From assembly GCA_949361645.1 (NCBI GenBank), contig OX442435.1:3830220-3894219 (forward strand): a stretch of 64,000 nucleotides of DNA. Direction: 5' to 3'. A model generated the notes under the pieces. That model saw only the letters and a program-made list of their open reading frames with translations. It did not search any database and was not told where the DNA came from. The position numbers and the translations under genes are program-made. The stretch comes from Spongilla lacustris. Lineage: Eukaryota > Porifera > Demospongiae > Spongillida > Spongillidae. This document shows, piece by piece, positions 21,279 to 32,146 of the stretch (its first letter is position 1; every line of letters starts with the position of its first letter).

Positions 21279-22253
21279 ATGCATCACCCTCAAGTACCAT
21301 CACGCTCCGTTCCAGGTAGGATGATTCTTGACACCGGCAGCCAAAGGTCCTACCTGGCACTATCAGTGAAGGAAGCCCTGTCTTTGGATTCTCAATGCAC
21401 TGAAAACATGTTAATCAAAACGTTTGGTTCAACAGTTGAATGTCGGCGTTCCTGCGATGTTGTTAGAGTAGCTGTGAGAACAAAGGACAAAAGCCTGTTG
21501 GAGTTACAGTTTTTGACAGTTCCTCTGATTTGTGAGCCTCTATCAGGACAACCAATTTCATATGCAGTCGAGCGTTATCCACACCTGTCAAACCTGGAAC
21601 TGGCGGATCCTGTTCATCACAGTAGTGATAATATGGAGATTAACGTCCTGATAGGATCTGATCAGTATTGGCAAGTGGTGACCGGAAACATCCTGCGTGG
21701 AGTTAGCGGTCCAACTGCTATCGACACAATGTTTGGGTGGGTTTTGTCTGGACCTGCAGAAGGTATCGTCAATGATTGTACTACCATAAATCTTGTTCAG
21801 TCATCTCACGTGTTTCATCTGAATGATACCAATCTAAACAGCGTATTGAAAAGATTCTGGGATCTTGAGTCTTTGGGTATTGTCTCAGTCGAACCTTCTG
21901 TGTATGAGAAATTTATGGAAGGAATTATCTTCCACAATACGCGGTATGAGGTGCGTCTACCTTGGAAGAATGAACATACAATCCTACCTGACAATTATGA
22001 GCTCAGTGAAACAAAATTGCGAGGCCTACTGAGGCGTCTCAAGCAAGATCCACAAGTCTTCAAAGAATATGACACAGTCATTAGAGAACAAATCAACAAT
22101 GGCATTGTTGAAATTGTTGAGAAACCCTGGAACAGTGAAATTGAGCGAACTCACTACATCCCACGTCATCGCATCATCCGAAGAGACAAAAGCACAACAA
22201 AACTAAGAATTGTGTACGATGCATCTGCTATGTCGGGTGCTCAGCGTACTTAA
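21279..22253 (+). pseudogene. BEL/Pao protease and start of RT
   Basis: Same frame as gag. The protease active site is MILDTGSQRSYLALSV (near 21320). Then DUF1758-like sequence with NVLIGSDQYWQVVTGNILRG and TMFGWVLSGP, then RFWDLESLGI, and the RT fingers with YEVRLPWK, YDTVIREQINNGIVEIV, THYIPRHRII and KLRIVYDASAMSG. The frame ends at the TTAA of an inserted element and RT resumes at 23863, one base out of frame. The protease Asp-Thr-Gly is intact. Confidence 0.82.
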
Positions 22254-23862
22254 GGCTGCCACCTAATGAATTTACGTCATAAAAAATGGCGACTATGTAC
22301 AAAAAGTCAAATCTCATGCAAGAAGTGTCCCCTATGATAGAAACTTTAGACGAGTGTATATTATACACTTTTCCAACTATTTGTAACGTTCTGTGATTAG
22401 AAAATATCCCTGCGGTATGTAACTGCTTGGAATACGGCGATATAACCAATTACGGCTGTATGCTGGGATGTTGCGATCCGTGTCTTGGAAAACTAATAGG
22501 GTATTTAACCGTAGATCGACCGCTGTTAACTACGGTTAACAAATTGTTAACTGTAGTTAACAATTTTATGAAAACTGCTTTACACCGTACCATAGCAACC
22601 GTAATGAACAGCACCGTGAAAAAATGGTTTCTGTGCTCAGTACACATCATAGATTAAGCGCAAAGTATTTATTTGAGGTCCGTTAAAGCCAAATTTTCCT
22701 CATGGATGGAAATAGTGTAAGCGTTCATGGTTTCGATGGATGCACAAAAACGGATGTTAACTTAAACTAACTTCCTTGTTTTACTGACGAAAACTGGCAG
22801 AATATGAATGATAAAACCACTTGCGGTTGACAATGGCACCTAAAGTGAATCCGTCACTGTATTGGCACACAAAGTCGTAGCTAGGGATGCGCGTCGCTTC
22901 TGTATATTTGGGTGACCTATACCGCGCTTGGTCATACCCGACCAAACGGGGTGGTAGGGGCCGCCCGACTACCGCTTCTGCACGTTATGGGATAAATTCG
23001 AAGACAAAGCGTGTAAGTGGAAATATAACTGGCAGTAATGGCAGAGGTCATTCGCTAAAATGGGCCCTGTAAGTAAAGAGTTTTCGTCACGTTCGCTGGA
23101 GGAGGTTTCGGTACATACTACTAGTATTGGAATCGCATCTGCTGCGCGTGAATGATGAGGCTGGCAGCAATTCTGTGGACGAGGAGGTTGCAAATGAAGT
23201 TGCCGTTGCAATTGCATACTTCATAATGAGATTCATTCTCTTCCATACTTAGCGCTGTTAACCTGGGTAAGCAGGGCTAAGTGTTAACTACGTACAACAC
23301 CCAAGTTAACACATCACGGTTGATCTATGGTTAAAATCCCCATATGTTTGCACGTATTATGCCGACTGGGGAATTTAAATAATTGGCTTGCTGTATTCAT
23401 AGCAACCATGAACAAAGTTCAAAATGACCGACCAGCTGTCGATGCACGGTCCAGTTATTGAAAACCCCAGTCATAAACCATAAGTATCAACCTAGAGGAA
23501 CCTGCCCAGCATTAAAAAGTTACCTTCGAGCTGCATTTTCATCCCAGCGTTTTAGAAGTTTGTTAATACGCGGGTCAAGTACAGTGGTTATTAACAAATT
23601 ACCAGGCGGCTGATTGGTGTTGCTCGACAGCTGCTGTTTATTCTTGGCAATCGTTAGTTTGGGAGCATATAGCGCAAATGTTGTGCTGTGGATCTATCTA
23701 GGGTCATAATTGGTATGAAAGTTGTACAAAGGTAGACATCATACGCTAACGTGAATCGATAAGTAACGATCCGCATAACGTCATAATGATGTAATACAAA
23801 CATGAATGTTGACAATGTGTCAACAACACGAAAACAAGATTTTTAACATGAGGCAGCCTTAA
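22250..23862. mobile_element. TTAA-flanked non-autonomous element in BEL/Pao RT
   Basis: TTAA at 22250-22253 followed by GGCTGCC matches, in inverted orientation, GGCAGCC followed by TTAA at 23852-23862. RT coding sequence stops at the left end and resumes at the right end. The 1.6-kb interior has no credible transposase. It contains several GTTAAC-rich inverted repeats, including 22525-22561 and motifs near 23258-23330. TTAA duplication suggests a piggyBac-like mover; the GGC start is not the commonest piggyBac terminus. Confidence 0.7.
22525..22561. repeat. 37-bp imperfect palindrome
   Basis: GTTAACTACGGTTAAC, then AAATT, then GTTAACTGTAGTTAAC: the arms pair with one mismatch each way. It lies inside the TTAA-flanked element and could be a subterminal transposase site or simply a fold-back repeat. 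Confidence 0.7.
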
Positions 23863-24065
23863 CTACCCGAGTGGTCCATCCTTAAATGATTGTTTGTATA
23901 CAGGTCCGAACTTTGGGCAAAGTATCCTAGAGATTCTTCTTCGTTTTCGGATTCATAGCACTGCATAGATCGGAGACATTGAAAAGGCTTTCCTTATGGT
24001 CTCAGTAGCGGTGCAGGATAGAGACGTATTACGTTTTCTTTGGATTCAAGATATCACTCGATAAA

Positions 24066-25206
24066 ACACTGGAATTGGTGATGCCAGTGCGTTTTTTTTT
24101 AATTGTGCACGTACTGTGTGGCATGCAGCTTTAATCTATTCTAAAATGGTTGTATTTTAAGCCAGAGGAGCGTAGCAAACAGGGCAGCTTGTATCGCTGT
24201 TTGGCGGCAAACATTACAAAATACGCCCCTTTTTGTGTTCAAACGGCGATGTCTTTCCTTGTTGGCTATCGTGTCACATGCAATGCAGCTAAGGTATTAG
24301 GCAAAAAACATGCAAAGCAGAGGTACGGAAGGCTTTTAACGAAACAAAACTCCTTGGGGGAGTACAGAGAATTAACGGTAAAGGGTATAGTTTAAAATGC
24401 ATCATTTATTTTAATGAAGTCGCTACTTTGAAGGCGTTTTCCGCACGCAGCATTAGGCGGCACAGCACTGTAGCAGGCGGCAATGCTGAAGCATCCATTC
24501 CCACAGCCATTTCTATAGCAAATAGTTCCCCAAATCCAGCGATTGAAGAACCACATGACCAAGGAAGCGATGATGTCGGTAATGGCAGTAGTTTATCTTG
24601 TCATGGCGTATAATGGAAGGCCAAGTACATGTAGATGGCATTGTTGAAGGCTGGAGATCCTCACCTCAGTTTGATACACACATTTTGTGGGGTAATGATG
24701 TAGAAGAGGTACACAGGACTTCCATTACAAATGCATGCTGCGTGATGTGATTTCAAGACCGATTGCCTGTAGGATGCCCAAGGCCACTGAATACTTATTG
24801 GTTTGATCATGAGAGCTGCAAATAGATATCATACAACATTGCCCCATTGTGCCTGCATCCATTGTATGACAAAAACTCTGCTACTTGTGTAGCTACCAAT
24901 GCTAGTAGAGCTTGCAGTGTATGCAAAAGCCTGTGCAAGAACTATTGTAGTGTGTGCTCTGAAATGAAAAATGACAACATTGTTGCCTTATGTGGGCTAA
25001 AGTCTAAGCAAGGAAGTGCCTATATAAGCATATATATAATCAGTGATATACCATGCCTTTGTACATGCAAGCATGCATATTCCAGCTTAAAGTAAAATTC
25101 ATTTATGTGAACCTGTTGTTATCTGTATTAACAATCAAACACATGTAAAGAATTTGTTAGAATAGCTACGTATAAATCTCATTTCACCATATCCCAGGGT
25201 AGTGAC
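24066..25206. other. Unassigned region with a Cys-rich open frame
   Basis: Between BEL/Pao pieces. Plus-strand frames include 24150-24395 (MYFKPEERSKQGSLYRCL…, unrecognised) and 24847-25095, which has RACSVCKSLCKNYCSVC, a tight run of Cys pairs. Such runs occur in the C-terminal zinc domain of piggyBac-type transposases, but nothing upstream supports a transposase in any frame I followed. A palindrome GTGACTTAAGTCAC lies at 25202-25215, where BEL/Pao remnant 3 stops. Confidence 0.3.
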
Positions 25207-26445
25207 TTAAGTCACTCCCAGTTCAGTCAAGCTTGTTAGTGATATATGATCTCTGGCTCCCACTGTCCAAAATGATTCTCGCTTCCAGAATTAGGGAAGG
25301 ATTATCCAGGTGGTGAAGAGTCACCTTTGCAGTTTGTAGAAGTACAGGAGTCCTACAATCCACATACATTGACAATGTAAGAGCTCTGGCATTCATACTT
25401 CGTTGCTCCCTTGCCATTCCTCCCTGGAAATCATAGAAGCAGATACTCACATGATGTCGTCCATGACAGTTCGAGCATTTCAGTGATGAGCGGCAGTTTC
25501 TACTCATGTGTTGTTTCTTCAGGCATAAGAAACATCCACCATCCCTGAAAAGGATCTGTTTCCGAGCTTCAACATCAACAACTGATCTGCAAGAATTGGA
25601 GGAGTGAGGCTGGCTACAATAAGCACATGTGGGCCCTTGAACCATGTCTCCTGATAACAGTGAAGCTGTGGTGGGAATGTCTTTGTACTGCTTCTTCATA
25701 ACTGGTGTAATAGGATTTGCTTCAGCTCTCTCTCTGGCTTCTATCTCCTTTTGAATCGTTTCCATGACTTCAGTGAACTCCCAGTCTTCATCACTCACCT
25801 TCCTACTTACAATGACTCGAAGCTCATGGGGTAACTTATTCATCAGAATTGAGGATAATAGGCTTCCATATGATGCAGATGATACACCAAGTGATCCAAG
25901 ACTTCTTACATGAGATTCTATGGAGTCGCATAATGTATGAAGATCCTTGAGGTTATGCAACGATGCTACTGTTTCCAGATTGAGGAGAGCATCCATATGT
26001 TTACTGATGATGAGCTGTTTATTTCCAAATCTTCGCTTCAGGACAGAAATGGCTTCTTCATAGTTGTTGGATGTGATCGCTAATCCTGATATGGCATCTG
26101 CTGCAGTTGATTCCAACAACGAACTCAAGTAATTAATCTTGTCAATGTTAGAAAGGCCGGTGTACTGGTGGATGGAAAGCGGCTTCTAACTCGAACAACA
26201 TTACTTGGATTTTCTCTTTACACGCATCAGCTTGTTCAATCTCTTCAGCTAGCGCTTCTTCTGTTAACGTCAGATCAATTATTTTAGCATCTAGTTTCTC
26301 CAGAACGCCAAGTTTCTTGCGCAGCGTTGTCTCAATCTGTCTCAATCTAGCAGCATTGCGTTCTTCAGAGTTGAGAATTTGGACTGCCTGGGCGATAATT
26401 CGAGTAGTTGAAGCATGATGCCCACCACGGACATGCTTCTTTCTA
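25207..26445 (-). pseudogene. BEL/Pao remnant 3: gag and start of protease
   Basis: Minus strand. The N-terminus reads RKKHVRGGHHASTTRII (near 26430), matching the RRVRAGHRASVSRII start of element 2. Then a helical segment (LRKKLGVLEKLDAKIIDLTL), a frameshift near 26150, and the capsid part with SVLKRRFGNKQLIISKHMD, LHTLCDSIESHVRSLGSL and LSSILMNKLPHELR. Zinc regions follow: CAYCSQPHSSNSC and CFLCLKKQHMSRNC with CSNCHGRHHVSIC. It reaches the protease Asp-Ser-Gly (IILDSGSQRSYITNK) and breaks off at a TTAA near 25207. It is homologous to element 2 but less decayed through gag. Confidence 0.82.
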
Positions 26446-26479
26446 ACGAGGCTTTATTCTGTCATGTTACACACTCAAA

Positions 26480-26698
26480 CCTATGTTCTATTGAAGTCCC
26501 CGAAAGAATGTTTGGAAGTCGGCCATCGAGTGTGTCCAGACAATGAAAATGTCGTCAATGTAACGCTTGTAGATGAGTGGCTTTTTGTCTTGCATCTTCA
26601 AAAAGCGTTCCTCTATTGTTGCCATGAACAGGTTCGCAAGAGTTGGGGCTATAGGTGTGCCCATCGCTACACCTGTGCGCTGCTGATATGGTGTTGCA
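26480..26698 (-). pseudogene. PLE reverse transcriptase, second part
   Basis: Continues the RT from 28961 after the inserted element, in the same frame when one TTAA is kept. It has TGVAMGTPIAPTLANLFMA (motif B region) and YKRYIDDIFIVWTHS, with the catalytic YIDD. Similarity ends just after ADFQTFFRGLQ, so the thumb, linker and GIY-YIG nuclease are lost. Confidence 0.85.
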
Positions 26699-28960
26699 TT
26701 AACCTTTAATCTCCAACCGTCCTATATATAGGACGATCGTCCTAGATCTAGGACGACAAACTAAGCTGCTGAAAATAAAGAACGCCTGTTTTGAAAATTC
26801 TGAAACAGCTCTGCCTTATCTATATATGTCCAGAAATGGTTGTTTTCCATAATGGTATTTTTTGTGTCAGGAGATAAAAGCATCCAAACGTTGCGCATCC
26901 ATCAATTTGCTGGCATCACCGCGAAAATGGGAAAGAACTTCGCCGTCGATGAGGCTGTTGTAGGGAAGATTAAAAGGAATATGATTTGTTCTAGACGTGT
27001 TGTACATGTCGTAGGAGCATGTCATAAGTGTCGGATTAACTTTAAGTGGTCAAACGACACGACCACAGAGGAAAAAGTCGAGGGCGTTCATAAAGACGGC
27101 TTAGCTGGAGAGATCAGGTGGTACAATAAGCAGAAGAGGTGTGATCTCTGTGAGAATCTAAATAAGGTTGTTCAGAGGCCTCTACTAGTCACAAGGAAAG
27201 CTACAGTGCCCTCAGCAGTAATGAGGAGCCGACAAGAGAAGCGATCAAAGGGAACGGGTTTGTATAAACGGGGGGCGTGGTTCTTGCGATATGGAATTAC
27301 TTTCGCATAATCTTGTTACGTTTAGGGACGAAATGGAGAATGACCACCAAAGCCAGACTACTTAGGGGGAAGGGCATGGTATTGCTGAAGTTGTAGGAGG
27401 AAGTGGCACAGTGCAGCAGATACTCTGTACAGTGTACTGCCGCCGCCATGCATGCACAGAATAACATCATTGTATAGCGAGTCAGTAGCATTGAATGTCT
27501 CTATACAAAGGGCTGTTTGCATGGGTATTGGGCCAATTGGCTGTACAATCAAAAAGTGGCCTATCACTTTTATTTGAAGAACTGAGGAACTGTTCAAGTT
27601 TAGTCTAACTGCATTAATCATGGCATCATGCATGTTGTGCCAATATTACGTACAAGTCCTTTGCATTTTTGATCCACTAGCTCAAATTTACTTAATTTCA
27701 GAGCTTCAGAAGGTTGTTTAATGTCCATAATCCCTGCAATTTGATGAATTCAACCTTCCTTGGTATCTATGCATCCATTGATTTGCCCCAATGTTGTTAC
27801 CATGCCTATCATTGCATGATACACCAGGTTTAGGTAATTATAATTATGCGGCTGGGTATCTAAAGAGAATTGGCCAAGGAATGTGTGGTTGATTCCCCCA
27901 GGCAGGATCAATAGGAATTTCCTTCAGATGAATACTACATAAAAAATTTTTTTTGGTGCACAACCTACCATTTGAAATGCTTCTACGTGTTGGTTGCAGC
28001 AATTTTGCTACAAACACAATAGTACCACAGTTTTCAATACTTGCTTTGTCTATCAGTATTAAAAATACACCTTACAAGATGTTAGCCACTAAAAACCACA
28101 GAATAACATTATATTACATCTGATTAACTGATAATTGTATTCATTATGTTCCAACAATATTTGATATCATTAAACTAACATGTAAACACAAAATGCATGT
28201 AAATCATTTATAGTGCTGGTATTGGCAGATATCTGTTTTCGCATTTTCAGTGGTGAGAAAGGGTTAAATCCTAATTTGATTACAAAATATATATGTTACA
28301 CTAGATTATTGCTTTTATAAAATGTTTATTAAAGTCCATGTTTAACTCTATAAATAACTACATAATTAATTCATAAAACTTGCATATTAAAATCACAACA
28401 TTTAATTGGTTAATTAATTTGAGAAAAGAGCACTAACTAGCAGTACCATACAGGATTGGATCTGGCTAGGTCAATTATAAAAATTCTCCTCCTGAATGCT
28501 AATTTTGCTCTTCATGTAAATGCACTCATTTATAGATTTCACTCAAACCTAATTTGTTTATCTCATCATATATAATGTTTGAAGCATAATGTTTGCATAA
28601 ATCAGAGTACAGTTATAGGGCAGTGTTTTTCTAATGTTAAAATGTGTTTCCCTGAAATAGAGCACATATGGGTGTAAAGTTACAAGCAAAAATAAGTAAC
28701 TGATTAACATTCGTCACTTTTTTCACCATTTTTTGCAATAAACCCATTCTGATGCAATAATATTAGAAAATAAACGAATTGATATAATGCTTTCTTCTTA
28801 ACTAATATTTATCCAAATATGATTGGAGATAATAATAAAATATTAAGTTAGAGAATACAATGTTTATTGCAATTAATATCGAAGCTGTAATATGGTGGTC
28901 CTAGATCTAGGACCGTAGCGATCCTAGATCTAGGACCGCTGCCTGGAGATTAAAGGTTAA
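26699..28960. mobile_element. TTAA-flanked piggyBac-like element inserted in PLE RT
   Basis: TTAA at 26699-26702 is followed by CCTTTAATCTCCA; the right end reads TGGAGATTAAAGG and then TTAA (28957-28960). The 13-bp inverted repeats are perfect. Just inside are 18-bp palindromes: CGTCCTATATATAGGACG and CGTCCTAGATCTAGGACG on the left (26718-26755), GGTCCTAGATCTAGGACC and GATCCTAGATCTAGGACC on the right (28897-28937). The interior has one 156-codon frame and long AT-rich stretches (27640-28890) with no gene that I recognise. Confidence 0.82.
26840..27310 (+). CDS. Hypothetical protein inside the TTAA-flanked element
   Basis: A 156-residue frame starts MFSIMVFFVSGDKSIQTLR. It is basic and has ACHKCRINFKW and KRCDLCENLNKV, two CxxC pairs about 45 residues apart, which could bind one zinc ion. 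I do not recognise the family. piggyBac transposases are usually over 500 residues with three essential Asp, and I cannot place those here, so this may be a fragment, an accessory protein or chance. No start-site signal decides the Met. Confidence 0.3.
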   Translation: MFSIMVFFVSGDKSIQTLRIHQFAGITAKMGKNFAVDEAVVGKIKRNMICSRRVVHVVGACHKCRINFKWSNDTTTEEKVEGVHKDGLAGEIRWYNKQKRCDLCENLNKVVQRPLLVTRKATVPSAVMRSRQEKRSKGTGLYKRGAWFLRYGITFA

Positions 28961-29918
28961 ATGTGAAGATGTTGTGTTCCAAAATGAAGTTCAGTAGTTG
29001 CCTGGTGACAAATTTAGGAAGGCCCATAGCTTCGTTATGTTTCAGGATTGCTTCAATTCCTTCATCTTGCGGGATGGTGGTGTACAGACTCTTATCGTCG
29101 ATAGAAACTAGAAAGACATGGTCAGATGTTGGAATAGGTGTGGATTTTAGAATGGTGACTAGGCTTTGAGAGTTCTTCAGGAATGATGGAATGAGTGTAA
29201 CTCTTGATTTAAAAAAAATAGTCTAAATTTTTAAGGATATTGATGTAGTGGCTCCGTTGAAACCTGAAACGACAGGTCTCACTGAAATTGGCGATTTATG
29301 AGTTTTGTAGGGAAAATATATATACTGAGTTTGTACTGGGTCAGGGCGGAGTAAGTACTCAGCCTCGGTTTTGTTGATGTGGCCGGTGTTGTGCAGTTCA
29401 CGGATGTAGGATTTGATATGAGCTGCTATTGTTGGTGTGGGGTCATTGTCCAGCTTAGCATATGCTGTCATGTCAGAAAGGTGCTGCAGGCCGTCAGCGA
29501 TGTATTTGTCTCTGGTTACGACTGCGATTGTTGAGCCCTTGTCTGCTTTCTTAATTATGACATCATGCATTTTGCTTCTCAGAGATTGGACTGCTCTTCT
29601 CTCTCCTGGTGTGAGCTTACTGGAAATTTGGAATCTGGGGGTTGAGCACGTTGTGTTGAGAGCTAGTTCTGTGTTTTCTAAGTATTTCTCCAATGTTTTG
29701 TTGGTGGATATTGCTGGTGTGTAATTGGATGTTTTCTTGAAAGGTTTCATTTCATGGTCTTGCAATTGGTAGAGATAGTCCAACCTAAGGGTTCTCTTGT
29801 ACTAGTTAATGGATGGTTGAAGAGTATTAAGCTGTCCGTGTGGTGTTGGGATAAAGCTGAGGCCTTTCTTTAGGATGGATGTCTCATCTTCTGTTAGCTC
29901 TATATCAGTAAGATTCAT
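28961..29918 (-). pseudogene. PLE reverse transcriptase, first part
   Basis: Starts with MNLTDIELTEDETSILKKGL (Met at 29918), matching MNLSNVPLTEDEIAILEKGL of the copy at 53898-56088. It continues with a stop near 29805, then KADKGSTIAVVTRDKYIADG, QTQYIYFPYKTHKSPISVRP and, after a frameshift near 29225, SIDDKSLYTTIPQDEG carrying the motif A Asp. It ends at the TTAA target where the inserted element begins. Confidence 0.82.
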
Positions 29919-30049
29919 GACCGGTGGGGGTTTGGTTGTGGTTGTTGTTTTAGTTGGTAGTCTAACATTAGGGTGCCTTCTTGTTTTTCTGTGTCTTGCT
30001 CTAGTGAATGCATCGAATGGTTCGGGGTCTTCACGTACTATATTATTTA

Positions 30050-30212
30050 AAGGGGAGAATGCCCTCTACGCCACTGGAGTCTTTACATGTGGATGTGGGG
30101 TAGAGGGGTTCTAAAAAGGGTAGAGGTATGCTGGTTGGGATTGGTACATTGGTGGGTAATAGGGGTGCGGAGTGGGGCATGGCCAGTTTATGAGGGATTG
30201 TGGTATCGTTGT
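30050..30212 (-). other. PLE ORF1 C-terminus and 3' tail (second hairpin deleted)
   Basis: Matches 62790-62980 closely and in the same orientation: it keeps CCCCTCTACCCC and GGCGTAGAGGGCATTC, but the GGACCAATGCAAATTGG hairpin is missing between GGCATTC and CTCCCCTTTAAA. On the minus strand the RT leader follows immediately. Confidence 0.75.
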
Positions 30213-30333
30213 CAAGACCAATATGCTATTTTATTGAACTGAATAGTTTGCCTCACGTTAATCTGTACAGTTAGCCTGGTTCCAGAGACTATAGGGAAGG
30301 AGTGCATTCACAACCAACACTGCTACAGTGACT
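30213..30333. other. Short unique spacer before satellite 1
   Basis: No repeat or coding signal that I can assign. It separates the PLE tail from the first satellite 1 monomer. Confidence 0.5.
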
Positions 30334-32076
30334 AGTATCTATGGAGGAATCAATGATTATTCCTAGAAGAGAATACATCAGTGCTGTCATTCGGCATAAC
30401 TACGCCTTGGTCTGTTTATAGTCCTTAATTACACCTTGATGGTCAGATAGTTAGATTTTCCCATAGAGAATGTATGGGTGGGAACCTTCTTTTCAATTGA
30501 ATCCTGAAGCCATACTTGCACTTGCATTGAGAAATCGATGATTATTCCTAGAATGGAATACATCAGGGCTGTCATTCGACATAACTATGCATTGTTCTGT
30601 TTTACTATGATAATGGTTATATAGTCAGATTTTACCATTGAGAAAGTATGGGGGGAACCGTCTTTTGAATTGGATTCTGATGCCACATCCGCACCTGTAT
30701 GGAGGAATCGATGATTATTCCTAGAAGAGAATACATCAGTGCTGTCATTCGACATAACTGTGCCTTGTTCTGTTTAATGTCGATAATCTACATCCCTAGA
30801 ATGGAATACATCAGGGCTGTCATTCGACATAACTGTGCATTGTTCTGTTTTACTACGATAATCTACATTTTGATGGTTATATAGTCGGATTTGACCATTA
30901 AGAATGTATGGGGGGAACCGTCTTTTGAATCGGATTCTGATGCCACATCCGCACCTGTATGGAGGAATCGATGATTATTCCTAGAAGAGAATACATCACT
31001 GCTGTCATTCGACATAACTGTACCTTGTTCTTTTTAACGTCGATAATCTACATCTTGATGGTCAGATAGTCAGATTTTCGCATAGAGAATGTATGGGTGG
31101 AACCGTCTTTTCAATTGAATCCTGAAGCCATACTTGCACTTGCATTGAGAAATCGATGATTATTCCTAGAATGGAATACATCAGGGCTGTCATTCGACAT
31201 AACTGCATTGTTCTGTTTTACTACGATAATCTACATTTTGATGGTTATGTAGTCGGATTTTACCATTGAGAATGTATGGGGGGAACCGTCTTTTGAATTG
31301 GATTCTGATGCCACATCCGCACCTGTATGGAGGAATCGATGATTATTCCTAGAAGAGAATACATCAGTGCTGTCATTCGACATAACTGTGCCTTGTTCTG
31401 TTTAACGTTGATAATCTACATCTTGATGGTCAGATAGTCAGATTTTCCCATAGAGAATGTATGGGTGGAACCGTCTTTTCAATTGGATTCTGATGCCACA
31501 TCTGCACCTGTATGGAGGAATTGATGATTATTCCTAGAAGAGAATACATCAGTGCTGTCATTCGGCATAACTACGCCTTGTTCTGTTTAAAGTCCTTATG
31601 TACACCTTGCTGGTCAGATAGTCAGATTTTCCCATAGAGAATGTATGGGTGGAACTGTCTTTTCAATTGGATTCTGATGCCACATCCGCACCTGTATTGA
31701 GGAATCGATGATTATTCCTAGAATGGAATACATCAGGGCTGTCATTCGACATAACTGTGCATTGTTCTGTTTTACTACGATCATCTACATTTTGATGATT
31801 ATATAGTCGGATTTTACCATTGAGAATGAATGGGGGGAACCGTCTTTTGAATTGGATTCTGATGCCACATCCGCACCTGTATGGAGGAATCGATGATTAT
31901 TCCTAGTAGAGATTACATCAGTGCTATCATTCGGCATAACTACGCCTTGTTCTGTTTAAAGTCCTAATTTACACCTTGATGTTCAGATAGTCAGATTTTT
32001 TCATAGAGAATGTATGGGAGGGAACCTTCTTTACAATTGAATCCTGAAGACATACTCGCACTTGCATTGAGAAATC
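30334..32076. repeat. Satellite 1 array, left part
   Basis: Tandem units of about 185 bp, recognised by ATCGATGATTATTCCTAGAA, ACATCAGTGCTGTCATTCG, CAGATAGTCAGATTTT and GAATGTATGGGTGG in fixed order. Two main monomer types alternate irregularly: one has TGCCACATCCGCACCTGTAT before the ATCGATG box, the other has a CTTGCATTGAG-type segment. The array continues at 34859 after an inserted LTR element. Confidence 0.9.
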
Positions 32077-32146
32077 TGTAGTGTCTTGGACCCCCAGACT
32101 TGGCTCTCAGTCACGATTCACTCATTAACAAAAAGGATCATTCAGT
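32077..32146 (-). repeat. Truncated 3' LTR
   Basis: TGTAGTGTCTTGGACCCCC to ATCATTCA, identical or nearly so to the first 70 bases of the LTR at 34736. Similarity ends sharply before GTAATGTTTT. Confidence 0.85.

Larger units (their letters stand above)
19489..24065 (+). mobile_element. BEL/Pao LTR retrotransposon 2, truncated and interrupted
   Basis: Contains a short 5' LTR end, a tRNA-type primer-binding site, gag, protease and part of RT. RT is split by a TTAA-flanked element at 22250-23862 and resumes at 23863 with SLNDCLYTGPNFGQSILEIL, ending at VLRFLWIQDITR. Everything after that, including YxDD, RNase H and integrase, is missing. It lies head to head with BEL/Pao remnant 1. Confidence 0.8.
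26470..30212 (-). mobile_element. Penelope-like element, truncated, split by a TTAA-flanked element
   Basis: Minus-strand order: the end of ORF1 and its 3' tail (30212-30050), directly followed by the RT gene (Met at 29918), split at TTAA by the element at 26703-28956, then RT motif C, then truncation at about 26490 against BEL/Pao remnant 3. This copy shows that ORF1 precedes RT in the same orientation. The second tail hairpin seen in other copies is deleted here. No GIY-YIG part remains. Confidence 0.78.

Noticed and set aside
22887..23217. Short open frames inside the 22250-23862 element
   Set aside because: Each is 60-80 codons with no recognisable motif, and frames overlap on both strands.
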